The notes: generated by a model not told the origin, from the letters alone. A stretch of DNA of 64,000 nt from Palsa-883 sp035696165 (GCA_035696165.1 DASRQX010000428.1:1-64000); one strand, 5' to 3'. Counted from the stretch's first letter, positions 1-7,688 are shown. A program made the numbers and translations.

Positions 1-120
1 GGTCCTGTTCCGTGCGATCTGCTGCCAGGTTACGGCGGTAGGTGAGGTAGTGCCGGCATCCACATCCGGAGGAGTTTTCGGGGCTCAGGTCAAGGGCGGT
101 TCCGAGTCGCCCACTGGGGA

Positions 121-289
121 CTGATCTTTGTCGGGACGCCAGCGAGTCGCAGGATCGCCTTCCGCCCTGATCTTTCCCGGGTTTTCCTGATCTGTTTCGG
201 GTTGCCCCCTGATCTTTGCCGGGCGCCAGCGACATCACTTTGCTGTAGGATCAGAGGCTTGGCGATTCCGTCCACTGATCTTTACCGGG
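121..289 (+). repeat. Five direct iterons of the plasmid origin
   Basis: Five 15-bp copies of CTGATCTTT-N-(C/T)CGGG start at 121, 167, 187, 209 and 275. The copy at 187 reads CTGATCTGTTTCGGG and is the most divergent. Start-to-start distances are 46, 20, 22 and 66 bp, close to multiples of two helical turns, as expected for iterons bound on one face of the DNA by a Rep protein. They lie directly upstream of the repA-like gene. That this is oriV is inference from the arrangement. Confidence 0.85.
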
Positions 290-325
290 GATACTACTAG
301 CTAGAATCTAATACCTCCTTGCAAA

Positions 326-340
326 CCCGATAAAGATCAG
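326..340 (-). repeat. Inverted iteron in front of repA
   Basis: CCCGATAAAGATCAG is the reverse complement of the iteron consensus. It sits 70 bp before the repA start, in opposite orientation to the five upstream copies. In iteron plasmids an operator-proximal inverted copy often serves for Rep autoregulation. That role is inferred here from position only. Confidence 0.75.
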
Positions 341-409
341 GGCGACATCGTACTGCCAGATAGGCAGGTTTGCTCAGGAATGAAGAAAGGCTTCTTGTGA
401 AGGTGTGAG

Positions 410-1366
410 GTGGCAGAGGTACACCGACTAATCATCGATCACGGAAAGGACATAGCGCTTCGGTCAGAACTCGACCGGGCAGTGGTGGAGGCTGCCGCCG
501 GGTATCTCACTTCGGAAGATACGGACATCGGCTACCTTTTCAGCGGCTGGGCTCAGGCTGCCCTGCCTCATCGCCGCTTACCTGACGATGCAGCTTGGCA
601 GGTCACCACGGACCGGGTGACGTTGATCGTCCAGCCTGGTCTGCGTCCGACAGCATCCGGCACCCCCATCTCGGTTGGCGTTCCTTACGGCTCCCGTGCC
701 CGCCTGATCCTGCTCTACCTTCAGACCGAGGCTGTCCGGACCAATTCCCGCGAGATCGAGCTAGGGCGGTCCCTGCACGCGTGGCTTCGGCGCCTTGAGA
801 TCCCGATTGGCGGCAAGCAGATGGCATCGGTCCGCGACCAGGCCGAGCGCATCTCCCGATGCCGCCTTTCCTTCCAGATCAAGCAGGGGACCCGCACCGG
901 CTTGGTGAATCAGCACATCCTCGATACCAGCATGTTCATTGAGGACGAGAACGCCCAGGGCGGCCTGTTTGTGGAGAAGGCTAGCCTATCCCAATCATTT
1001 TTCGACGAGCTGAAAAAGCACCCGGTCCCGGTCGAGGAGGCTGCGGTGCGTCAGATCGCGAACAACTCGCTCGCCCTCGACGTCTACTGCTGGCTCGCCT
1101 ACCGGCTCCACAGCCTCGATGCTCCCGTTTCTGTGTCTTGGAAGGCGCTCCATGGCCAATTTGGCCGATCTGTAGCCCGATTGGACCACTTTAAGGACCA
1201 TTTTCGGACGGTTTTGACTCTTGCGACCAGCGTTTACCCAGATGCGATGGTTGAAGAAACCCAAACAGGAACGGGATTGATCCTGAAACCCTCGAAACCG
1301 CCTGTTGCAGCACGGGGACAGGGTCCGCCACGAGCGCGGTTGACCCTTGCGAGCGGCTCCCGATAA
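410..1366 (+). CDS. repA: RepA-type plasmid replication initiator
   Basis: A 318-residue protein of the plasmid-encoded RepA family (Pfam RPA type) found on plasmids of Acetobacteraceae and relatives. It is expected to bind the flanking iterons and open the origin. Family-typical stretches are visible: YLFSGWAQAALPHRRLP near residue 42, GVPYGSRARLILLYLQTEA near 93, then TNSREIELGRSL, ERISRCRLSF and NNSLALDVYCWLAYRLH. The GTG start is favoured because a GAAGG ribosome site ends six bases upstream and the only nearby alternative GTG (403) is followed at once by a stop. The TAA stop lies inside an iteron, so the 3' end of the gene is part of the origin. Confidence 0.9.
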   Translation: MAEVHRLIIDHGKDIALRSELDRAVVEAAAGYLTSEDTDIGYLFSGWAQAALPHRRLPDDAAWQVTTDRVTLIVQPGLRPTASGTPISVGVPYGSRARLILLYLQTEAVRTNSREIELGRSLHAWLRRLEIPIGGKQMASVRDQAERISRCRLSFQIKQGTRTGLVNQHILDTSMFIEDENAQGGLFVEKASLSQSFFDELKKHPVPVEEAAVRQIANNSLALDVYCWLAYRLHSLDAPVSVSWKALHGQFGRSVARLDHFKDHFRTVLTLATSVYPDAMVEETQTGTGLILKPSKPPVAARGQGPPRARLTLASGSR

Positions 1367-1434
1367 AGATCAGTCCCCGCCAAAGATCAGGTTTTCCGCA
1401 GCCTCGGGCGGTTCCCTTTCCCGACAAAGATCAG
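1359..1434 (-). repeat. Three inverted iterons at the repA 3' end
   Basis: Reverse-orientation iterons occupy 1359-1373 (CCCGATAAAGATCAG), 1376-1390 (CCCGCCAAAGATCAG) and 1420-1434 (CCCGACAAAGATCAG). The first contains the repA stop codon. Together with the upstream set, repA is bracketed by iterons pointing towards it from both sides. Confidence 0.85.
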
Positions 1435-1668
1435 CCCTCCCTGGGAGGCCATCACAAAGGGAGTCAGGCCGGCTGCGCCACGTTCTGTAGGTCGAAATCG
1501 AGGGGTAGGTCTCAGATGGCCAAAACGCGCAGCGTCGCGATCACTGGGCCATCAACGAGCAATGGGCTCCATGAGAAGCGTAACGTTGTCATACGACATC
1601 CCTCCGACGCTGAAGACGCGCAATTGCATGGCTTCGCGCTTTGGTTACGCGAGTCAACAGCACCCGCT
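1435..1668. other. Gap downstream of the origin, with a repeat of a distant sequence
   Basis: No convincing gene. Positions 1510-1552 match 53019-53061 at 39 of 43 bases. Both copies contain an ATG (1516; 53025) that would begin MAKT-x-S-x-A-x-TGP, so they may be 5' remnants of one gene family that I do not recognise. Confidence 0.4.
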
Positions 1669-1989
1669 TCACGCCGACCGGTGTGCCTCGATCCCAACCT
1701 TGGCGAGCATCGCCAGTGCGTCGAAGGACGCGCGCACCCAGCGATAGACGATGCCGATCCGCGCCGGTGCTGTCGCGCGACGTCGAAGACCGAGCCCCAT
1801 GTAGGCATGTGCCGTCGGCTGATCGGTGAACACACGCCGCAGTCGCCGACCGCGTGATCCGATCCGGCCAAACTCGACATCGACGATCCACATGCCGAGC
1901 AGATCCTGACCGAGTTCGACGCTCCACCCGCGCATGCGATTGGTGGCCGGATTGCGTGCCTCCAGTTGGATCGTAGTTTCAGCGAGCAT
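1669..1989 (-). CDS. WGR-domain protein
   Basis: A 106-residue protein that is almost entirely a WGR domain, named for its Trp-Gly-Arg motif. Here the motif region reads MWIVDVEFGRIGSRG with a following FTDQPTAHAYM helix. Small single-domain WGR proteins are common on alphaproteobacterial plasmids. The domain is thought to bind nucleic acid, as in PARP and MolR proteins, but the role of these stand-alone forms is unknown. It faces away from repA, so it is not in the replication operon. The C-terminal third (after YRWVRASFDALAML) has no recognisable domain. Confidence 0.7.
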   Translation of the reverse strand: MLAETTIQLEARNPATNRMRGWSVELGQDLLGMWIVDVEFGRIGSRGRRLRRVFTDQPTAHAYMGLGLRRRATAPARIGIVYRWVRASFDALAMLAKVGIEAHRSA

Positions 1990-2118
1990 GTCGGCATCCT
2001 GGTGCGGGATCGTTTCGAGAAATCCAGTGAATCACCCAACCTTAAAATTGTACAGAGGATTTTCGCGCTTCTGAAGCGGATTTTTGTACCTGCCTGGCAG
2101 TGGAATGAGGTGAGATTC

Positions 2119-2439
2119 CTATGGCGTCCGCTCGTAACATTCGAGGTGACCCAAGGCCACCACACATTCATCGATGCCCGAGCCGGCGAGTAGAAAACCG
2201 CCAACTCCGGCCAACGCGATCGCGCTGGCGCTCCCGAGCGCCCACGCAATCCCCACCGCGATACGACTCGCCCGTTCAGCCTTCACTGTCTCGCGGCGAA
2301 GTTCGGTGAGCATCGCACCAGTGGCTTCGCGCGCGACCTCGCGGAATTGCTCGATAAGCAAGACGGCCCCCTGATTGATAAGGGCATTGCCGACCTTGCT
2401 AACGCACCAAGGCGCCCCGACCGGTGGAATGAAAGACAT
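2119..2439 (-). CDS. Small membrane protein, unknown function
   Basis: A 106-residue protein with a hydrophilic helical first half (QFREVAREATGAMLTELRRE) and one probable membrane helix rich in Ala, Gly and Ile around residues 60-88, followed by a short Cys-containing tail. No family recognised. GGGG lies six bases before the ATG and serves as a plausible ribosome site. The start lies directly behind the last recognisable codons of a decayed glycine-rich gene, so the reading frame could be a by-product of that decay. Confidence 0.45.
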   Translation of the reverse strand: MSFIPPVGAPWCVSKVGNALINQGAVLLIEQFREVAREATGAMLTELRRETVKAERASRIAVGIAWALGSASAIALAGVGGFLLAGSGIDECVVALGHLECYERTP

Positions 2440-2451
2440 AAGTGCCCCATC

Positions 2452-2878
2452 TGGGTTATGGCACCGTTGCCGGAATTCTCCGCCGCGACGAGCACCTGGT
2501 TCCTTCCGTTGTCGAGGGACCCGCTACCGCCGCCGGCACCGTTGTTGCTGCCGCCGCAGCCGCCGCTGTAGCCGCCGTTTTCGCCAGCGCCGCCGCCGAC
2601 GATCTGAAGGACTTTGCCCGCCGTCAGGTTGAAGTAACCGCCGATTTCCGCGCCCTTTCCGCCGGCTAGCTCTCCCTCGGCGCTGGAGCTGCCCTGAGCA
2701 CTATAGGCCGTGATGTCATAGGTGCCTGCGGCTTCCGCCGTGAAAGTCTGGATGATGGCGCCGTCACAATCGAAAGTGCTGCCGGACGTCGAACGGCTCT
2801 CTGTCTGAGCGGTGCGAACTGCAAACGACTTACTGTCGTTTGCAAGAGCCTCGGGATCGCTCCTGTCGCGGTACGCGT
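2452..2878 (-). pseudogene. Decayed glycine-rich surface protein
   Basis: Read on the minus strand, this stretch encodes the start of a glycine-rich secreted-protein family (TFxxxGAIIQTFTAEAAGTY, DITAYSAQG, GAEIGGYFNLTAGKVLQIVG). A shortened Gly/Asn-rich section and the family-like end AAENSGNGAIT follow. There is no ATG in frame. A TGA at 2879-2881 closes the frame upstream, and the normally long glycine-rich core is reduced to about 25 residues. The remnant therefore looks like a gene with a lost start and an internal deletion. A plus-strand Ala-rich frame over the same bases (2442-2669) is the mirror image of the glycine codons. Confidence 0.6.
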
Positions 2879-2881
2879 GTC

Positions 2882-3209
2882 ATCTTCCTGGGAGTTTTAC
2901 GCTTAATGCTTACAAATCTCCTCATTTTCTGACTCATGTGCGGCGCGGATCAGCGACGTTCTCACAACATATCGAGCATGAGGGCCGGTGATGGTGTCGT
3001 GGATAAGGCCGAGCGGTGGCTTGGGGGGGTCTGACGGACATTCGTTGGTTGATTGACGACCTGAATGAGCATGACCTTCACGCCAAACGGGCCGATGCGA
3101 CGTTCCATGTGGCACTCGTTTCGGGAGAGGTGCAAAAGGTCCTCGCCGAGGATGTCGAGACCGCGCTTGGTCAGTCGCGCGGCGTCATGAATGCCACAGT
3201 GGGTTTCGA
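2882..3209. other. Left flank of the IS6-type unit
   Basis: No intact gene. A plus-strand frame from about 3028 (LTDIRWLIDDLNEHDL, then VSGEVQKVLAEDVE) runs straight into the inverted repeat at 3210 and ends with the codons VLSR-stop supplied by that repeat. This looks like a gene cut by the insertion. The minus-strand frame over the same bases is equally open, so the coding strand is uncertain. Confidence 0.35.
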
Positions 3210-3227
3210 GGTTCTGTCGCGATAAGC
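3210..3227 (+). repeat. Right inverted terminal repeat of the IS6-type unit
   Basis: GGTTCTGTCGCGATAAGC, identical over 18 bp to the opposite end (5405-5422) and to the start of a third fragment at 57931. Inward of this point the two ends diverge. Confidence 0.75.
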
Positions 3228-3264
3228 TGATCATGTCGGACAAAGCCGTTCGATTGGCCGTGGC

Positions 3265-3629
3265 TTAGAACGCCAGGGAATAGAACTGGGTTGCTGCGGA
3301 CGTGGCTTGCCCTTCGGTGCTGTCCAGCTGGCCCTTGCGGATCATGTGCATCGTCTCAATGCCCGCCAACAGGGTTTTCGCGCAACGCATGGACTTGACC
3401 CCAGCATCGGCCGCACGACACGCCTGATGGCGCGGTGGTCCTGTTCGACGACGATGTTGAGGTATTTGCATTGCCGCATCTCGATGTCGGCCTCGTGCTC
3501 GGCGTTGTAGCTGTCGATGGCCGCAGTGTTGGCGCCGCTCTTGTCGATCGTGATCTTCTCGGGTTCGCCGTGCCGATCGATCGCGCATCTAAGAAAGCGG
3601 CTCGCCGCCGCCAGGTCTCGGTGAGCCGT
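3265..3629 (-). pseudogene. IS6-family transposase, C-terminal half
   Basis: Minus-strand remnant beginning at TAHRDLAAASRFL and continuing CAIDRHGEPEKITIDKSGAN, EADIEMRQCKYLN, VEQDHRAIRRVVRPMLG, with the IS6-typical end KTLLAGIETMHMIRKGQL, then FYSLAF. The N-terminal half is absent, and a frameshift near 3410 (just after RPMLG) separates the last segment. The DDE catalytic set is therefore incomplete and the protein cannot be active. Confidence 0.8.
3546..3626. repeat. 81-bp direct repeat, copy A
   Basis: Aligns without gaps to 4949-5029 with five mismatches. It is the IS6 transposase segment AHRDL to PEKITI, present in both transposase halves, so the PEP-CTERM cargo lies between two direct copies of it. 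Confidence 0.8.
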
Positions 3630-3794
3630 AGCGAGGCGCCGATCTCCTGCTCTAGGTCCGCTGTGCCATCTACAACGGAATACTTGGATCACGGTTCGGC
3701 CACTGACTTGAGGCGCTCGTCAAGCCAGACAGGGTCTTTGCCATAGTCGCATGATTCCCCCAAGGACTCGATGGTCCCGATTCTATCGGTCGTT

Positions 3795-3812
3795 GCTCTG
3801 CAGCTGCAGAGC
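3795..3812. promoter_or_regulatory. Perfect 18-bp palindrome
   Basis: GCTCTGCAGCTGCAGAGC is self-complementary over its full length and ends nine bases before the putative -24 element at 3822. It is a good candidate binding site for a dimeric regulator of the PEP-CTERM gene. Which protein binds it is unknown. Confidence 0.5.
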
Positions 3813-3821
3813 GGAGTAAAT

Positions 3822-3837
3822 TGGGAGAATGCTTGCT
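3822..3837 (+). promoter_or_regulatory. Sigma-54-type promoter (-24/-12)
   Basis: TGGGAGAATGCTTGCT fits TGGCAC-N5-TTGCW with the invariant GG and GC at the right distance (GG at 3823-3824, GC at 3835-3836). In several Proteobacteria, PEP-CTERM genes are controlled by RpoN with the PrsK/PrsR two-component pair, which makes this match more credible than chance alone. Confidence 0.5.
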
Positions 3838-3951
3838 AAAAATCGTGACACGAGGTAATAGAAGTGTGGTGCGCAATATTTGGCGGCACAAGTGACATAC
3901 GACGGCGATGACCATGATGTCGCGCCTCCTTGAGATTAGTCGGAGAATGCG

Positions 3952-4890
3952 ATGAAGATTGTAGGGAAATGCGTGCTGCTGGGGACATTGGCAGGGTTGG
4001 TGTGTAGCGGCGCTCCATGGCTCGCCCGACCGGTGTACGCGGGCCCGTTGCCCACCGCGGCCCAGATCCTCAGCACGTTCAACCTCGTCACCGCCGGCAA
4101 CGTCACCACCAATTCAGACGTTGAGGGCTCAGCGATCATCGGGGGCAATCTCACCGGCGCCACCTTCTTCAACAACAATGCGCCAAATAGTCCCGCTATC
4201 TACCTGTATGGCTCAGAGAGCGGCAACCTTGACCTAGACAATGGCGGCAGCCTCTACATGAACGGGACGCCCGGCGGCTCGGTGAACTACAATGGCGGCG
4301 GCCATCTTGTCAGCTCGGGACCGCCGCTTCCGCTCGCGGACTACTCCGCCCCGCTCATCCAGCTTGCGGCCCAGCTTGCCGCGCTGTCACAAACCGCTGG
4401 TAACTCCATCATCGGGGGCACGTTCAATGCCGTCGTTGGCAACAATGGTGTGTCGGTCTTCGATATCAGCGCCTCGGCGCTTCAGAACAGCCTCACCAAT
4501 AGTAGCATCAACTTCAACATCGGGCCCGGAGTTACGGGAGTCGTCGTCAACGTCACCGGCGGCAGCTTTGCGGAGCCGAACAGCACGAACTGGAATACTC
4601 TGGATCAGAACGTACTGTTCGACTTTGACACTGCAACCTCAGTGACGGTTGGCAATTGGCAGGCTTCGGTCCTCGCGCCTAACGCGAGCCTCAGCATCCA
4701 AAATGGCAACATCAACGGGTCTGTATACGCGACCAAATTTTCCGGTGCCGGGGAAGTGCATGACACCCTCTACGACGGTACCTTGCCGTTCGTGGTGCCT
4801 GAGCCGGCATCGCTGGGGCTGCTCAGCGTTGGCTTGGGCGCACTGGTGGTCTTGCGCCGCAGAAAGCGGCGCGTGATGTCCGGGGATTGA
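3952..4890 (+). CDS. PEP-CTERM, choice-of-anchor A surface protein
   Basis: A 312-residue exported protein. Residues 1-30 form a signal peptide ending at VYAGPLP. From about residue 37 a choice-of-anchor A domain follows (QILSTFNLVTAGNVTTNSDV, GSAIIGGNLTGATFF), rich in Asn, Gly and Ser. The C-terminus has the sorting tripartite signal: VPEPASLGLL (about 281-290), a membrane helix and a basic RRRKRR cluster. Such proteins are handled by exosortase/archaeosortase-type enzymes and linked to exopolysaccharide or biofilm matrix. No exosortase gene is in this window. GGAG lies seven bases before the ATG. It is an apparently intact gene enclosed by IS6 halves, with its own promoter-like leader. Confidence 0.85.
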   Translation: MKIVGKCVLLGTLAGLVCSGAPWLARPVYAGPLPTAAQILSTFNLVTAGNVTTNSDVEGSAIIGGNLTGATFFNNNAPNSPAIYLYGSESGNLDLDNGGSLYMNGTPGGSVNYNGGGHLVSSGPPLPLADYSAPLIQLAAQLAALSQTAGNSIIGGTFNAVVGNNGVSVFDISASALQNSLTNSSINFNIGPGVTGVVVNVTGGSFAEPNSTNWNTLDQNVLFDFDTATSVTVGNWQASVLAPNASLSIQNGNINGSVYATKFSGAGEVHDTLYDGTLPFVVPEPASLGLLSVGLGALVVLRRRKRRVMSGD

Positions 4891-4942
4891 TGGCCGACCG
4901 GCTCACCCATCACAAAACGAGGGTAGGGTTGGGCGTTGTGAG

Positions 4943-5359
4943 CTAAGAGATCGTGATCTTCTCGGGTTTGCCGTGCCGATCGATCGCGCATTCAAGAAAG
5001 CGGCTCGCCACCGCCAGATCTCGGTGAGCTATAAGCTAGAAGTCCACCGTGTCGCCATCGCGGTCGACGGCACAGTGCAGATACTTCCATTGGCCGCGGA
5101 CCTTGATGTAGGTCTCGTCCATGCGCCAACTCTTGCCCACCCGGCGCGTGCCGCCATGGAACACCTTGACCAACGTTGGCACGATCTTCAGCGCCCAGCG
5201 ATGAATGGTAGCATGATCGACGAACACGCCACGCTCGGCCATCATCTCCTCGATGTGGCGTAGGCTCAGTGCACACGCCACGTACCACCGTACGCACGTG
5301 ACCATCGCTTCCAGCGGGTAATGCAGCCGCTTGATCACCGCGCGTAGGGCCTCGATCAT
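4943..5359 (-). pseudogene. IS6-family transposase, N-terminal half
   Basis: Starts MIEALRAVIKRLHYPLEA and continues CVRWYVACALSLRHIEEMM, VDHATIHRWALKIVP, GKSWRMDETYIKVRGQWKYL, VDRDGDTVDF, so the first catalytic Asp (RMDETY) is present. A TAG replaces the codon after DF. Beyond it the frame still reads IAHRDLAVASRFL up to PEKITI and then stops at 4943. The C-terminal half is missing here but a diverged copy is at 3265-3629. Confidence 0.8.
4949..5029. repeat. 81-bp direct repeat, copy B
   Basis: Partner of 3546-3626 with five mismatches. It begins 59 bp after the PEP-CTERM stop codon. Confidence 0.8.
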
Positions 5360-5401
5360 CGTCCTCCTCGTGTACTCTGTCTTAACCTCAGCTTACCGAC
5401 C

Positions 5402-6230
5402 TCGGCTTATCGCGACAGAACCTCTGGGAGTTGCAGCAGGCCGTCCTTGGAGATCTCCCGCCCAGTGCCGGCGCTGATGGTGCGCGGTGACGTTTTCGGT
5501 ATGGCGACGATCCGGTTCGCCAGCGCATCGGAGGCATAGAGCGTGCCGTCCGATCCCAGCGCCAGGCCGGTCGGGCCGATCAGGAACACGCCATGGTCCG
5601 CCCGCTGGCCGAACCCGTCCGCGACGAAGGTTCGGCTTTTGATCACCGGCGGCGTGCCGTCCGCGATTGCTAGCTCGAGTGCAGCATGGTCGCCTTGGCC
5701 ACCACCACCAGATAGCCGGTGGCCGGATCGCGCACCCGCGGCCAGGCACATTGAAGCCGGCCATGCTGACGAACAGCTTGGCGGTGGCGCCATTGTCGAT
5801 CACCACCATATTGCCCCACGGACCATTGATGTCGGGACCCGTTCAGGCAGCGACAAGCTGGCCGTTGGCATCGAGCATCAGCAGACAGCCAGCGCCCTTG
5901 GTTCCGTCATTGCTGGGCGTGCCGCCGCCGATCACCCAGCCGCTCTTGAGCATGGTCATCGCCGCGGTCAGGCTGACGCCGCCAGGACACTGTGGCAGGT
6001 GCCGCGGCAGCGCGGCGAACAGCATTGTCCGTCGGGTGGCCGGATTGTAGTCGACGATCGTGGTGCCCAGCCCCTGCAGGTTGGACAGATCGTTGAAATT
6101 TTCGATCAGCACGTCAATCCTGCTGAACCTTCCCGGCGGAGACCGGCGCCATCACGATGGCGTAGGGATTCTGATCGCCGTTGTCCGGCACTGTCGTCGT
6201 CAAGGTCAGGTGCTTGTGGACGGTCTCCAG
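5402..6230 (-). pseudogene. Broken beta-propeller-type protein, cut by the IS6 end
   Basis: Minus-strand pieces, in order: GFLETVHKHLTLTTTVPDNG and NPYAIVMAPVSAGKVQQ, a frameshift near 6118, LIENFNDLSNLQGLGTTIVD and QCPGGVSLTAAMTMLKSGWV, then a stop (5843). A further frame change follows, then PPVIKSRTFVADGFGQRAD, LIGPTGLALGSDGTLYASD and ISKDGLLQLPE. These match a secreted hypothetical family with NHL-like repeats. The N-terminal signal region and the C-terminal third are missing. The frame ends VLSR-stop, which is the translated IS6 terminal repeat, so the insertion truncated the gene at 5422. Confidence 0.65.
5405..5422 (-). repeat. Left inverted terminal repeat of the IS6-type unit
   Basis: Read on the minus strand, GGTTCTGTCGCGATAAGC followed by CGAG. 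The next 40 bases up to the transposase ATG closely match the fragment at 57931-57993. Confidence 0.75.
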
Positions 6231-6256
6231 GAACCCTTGCTCGCGGCGACTTCCCG

Positions 6257-6457
6257 TCAGGGGCACCCAGGGCCATCTAGCAGTTCATCCACAACAGCCT
6301 GCGCCGCCTTTATGACGTCGTCCCTGGATGGCAGGCGCGGCATGATGATCGCTGCGTCGTTGTTCGGCCGCCAAATAAGCACGAGCCATCCCTCGCCAGG
6401 CTTGGAGGGCATGTGCGCGGCAAGCTCGTGGCCTCTGTACGTGACGCTCCCTGACAC
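6257..6457 (-). CDS. Small conserved-looking protein, unknown function
   Basis: A 66-residue protein: SGSVTYRGHELAAHM, then a Trp-containing strand (WLVLIWRP) and an amphipathic C-terminal helix (RDDVIKAAQAVVDELLD). The GTG start is chosen because a full AGGAGG lies ten bases upstream. No family recognised. It is separated from its neighbours by pseudogenes, so context gives no clue. The good ribosome site and protein-like composition are why it is listed. Confidence 0.5.
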   Translation of the reverse strand: MSGSVTYRGHELAAHMPSKPGEGWLVLIWRPNNDAAIIMPRLPSRDDVIKAAQAVVDELLDGPGCP

Positions 6458-6808
6458 CGCCGACCGCCTCCTTGGTGGTTGTAACGGGATATTAACGCTT
6501 TGCTCACGGAGTGCGCCAGGGGTATGTTACGGCGGCGCGTTCTTTGAATTGGGTCGGCCTGGCCCTAATCCCAATGTCTCCGGCGAGAGGTGCGCCGTCA
6601 GCGCCCGTTGCCAGACACGATCTCTCTGCGCCGCCGCCGAAGCGTCGGCGTGGGGGCGGCGAGGGATGCACGAAATATATCCATCTGTTTGTGCCAACGA
6701 AATCGGGCGCCCTTGGTATCGGGGGAACCATCGCGCAAACCCGAACGCCCGAGACGCGGCAACATGCGCTAGCCTTCATATTCGCTGGGTAGTCAGCGGA
6801 TATGAGCG
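6458..6808. other. Gap between small gene and IS1595 remnant
   Basis: I see no gene, repeat or clear promoter here. All frames are short or GC-shadow-like. Confidence 0.4.
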
Positions 6809-7450
6809 ATTTCTCAGCATTTCCTCCTTTCAGGCAAGGCCCGCACGCTCTCCCTGAGCGCCGCGATGCGCATGACTGACCGGGAAGCCGAGGCGGCGTT
6901 CGCTGGCATCCGTTGGACCGCAACAGACGGCAAGCCGGTTTGCCCGCGCTGCGATTGCCCAACCGCGCGGGAGTGCCGCGAGGCGAACGGCGCCCAGCTC
7001 TGGCGCGGCAAGGCGTGCGGCAAGTGCTTCTCGGTCACGTCCGGGACTTTGTTAGTGTTCCACAAGCTGCCGATCCGGGCGTACCTCGGGCCGATTGCGA
7101 TTTTCTGCGACGAAGTGAAGGGCGAGCCCGCCCTGGTGCGGTCGCGGGACTTGGGGACGCAATACAATACGGCGTTCATCCTCGCGCATAAGCTGCGCGA
7201 AGCAATGGCCAGCGAATTGAAGGGAACGACGGTCGGCGAACCCGAAAAAGTGGTGGAAACGGACGGAGGCTACTTCCGTGGATATGTCAAACACGCCAAC
7301 CACAATGAGAACCGCCGAGATCACCGACTCGCCAAGAACCAGAACGGCAAGCGGCAAGTTATCCTGATGGTCCGGGAGCGTGAGGGTTGAACTATTCCGG
7401 CGGTGTTCAAGAGTGAAGGCCCGTGCTCCCCCATTCACCCCCGACCGCAA
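6809..7450 (+). pseudogene. IS1595-family transposase remnant
   Basis: In the frame from 6809 the product reads ISQHFLLSGKARTLSLSAAM, where family members begin MSQHFLLS, so the start ATG has become ATT. An ISXO2-type zinc ribbon (VCPRCDCPT and KACGKCFSVTSGTLL), LPIRAYLGPIAIF, TQYNTAFILAHKLREAM and the first catalytic Asp region (VVETDGGYFRGYVK) follow. A TGA interrupts the frame at 7388 after VREREG, beyond which TIPAVFKSEG is still recognisable before homology ends. The catalytic C-terminal half is lost. An internal ATG at 6866 would give only a dead N-terminal piece. Confidence 0.75.
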
Positions 7451-7638
7451 CCTTAACGTCTCGATGACTCCCAAATAACGGCGTGTTGACTGCGTTTCTG
7501 GTTTCGTGTCACGTTGCGCTTGTTCGGGTTCCGATCTCCCCAGATCGGACAAAGCGGGTGAACGCTGCTGGCTGCCCTGCCTCGGCGGCCACCTGCCTCC
7601 CGGGCTAACGCCTAAGGATGGCTGGAGTGTGTTTACTA

Positions 7639-7688
7639 GGGACGGGCGCGCGTTAATCTATGAATCTCGCGCGCCCGTTCCCATTTTT
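7639..7688. terminator. Strong hairpin terminator
   Basis: A GC-rich stem of CGGGCGCGCG (7643-7652) with CGCGCGCCCG (7668-7677), extended by GGGA/TCCC with one bulged T, is followed on the plus strand by TTTTT (7684-7688). It also lies immediately behind the stop codon of the minus-strand gene at 7688, so it may serve both directions. Confidence 0.7.

Larger units (their letters stand above)
3630..3951 (+). promoter_or_regulatory. Leader of the PEP-CTERM gene
   Basis: No gene. The stretch holds a perfect 18-bp palindrome (3795-3812), a sigma-54-type promoter match (3822-3837) and the ribosome site GGAG (3942-3945) for the gene at 3952. The predicted transcript leader would be about 100 bases. 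Confidence 0.5.
3210..5422. mobile_element. IS6-family element split around a PEP-CTERM gene
   Basis: Both ends carry the same inverted terminal sequence, GGTTCTGTCGCGATAAGC (3210-3227 on plus, 5405-5422 on minus). The left-end half of an IS6-type transposase lies at 4943-5359 and the right-end half at 3265-3629, both on the minus strand. Between them is about 1.3 kb containing an intact PEP-CTERM gene. The halves overlap by 81 bp at the internal junctions (3546-3626 and 4949-5029). The 8-bp target duplications usual for IS6 are absent (flanks 3202-3209 and 5423-5430 differ). The unit could be one element opened by an insertion, or two deleted copies flanking a captured gene. Confidence 0.7.

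Noticed and set aside
121..340. Iterons read as a CRISPR array
   Set aside because: 15-bp repeats with irregular short spacers, both orientations and no cas genes; they fit plasmid iterons.
2442..2669. Ala-rich plus-strand frame
   Set aside because: Mirror of glycine codons of the decayed glycine-rich gene on the other strand.
3202..5430. 8-bp target-site duplication for the IS6-type unit
   Set aside because: The 8 bases outside each end are different, so no duplication can be claimed.
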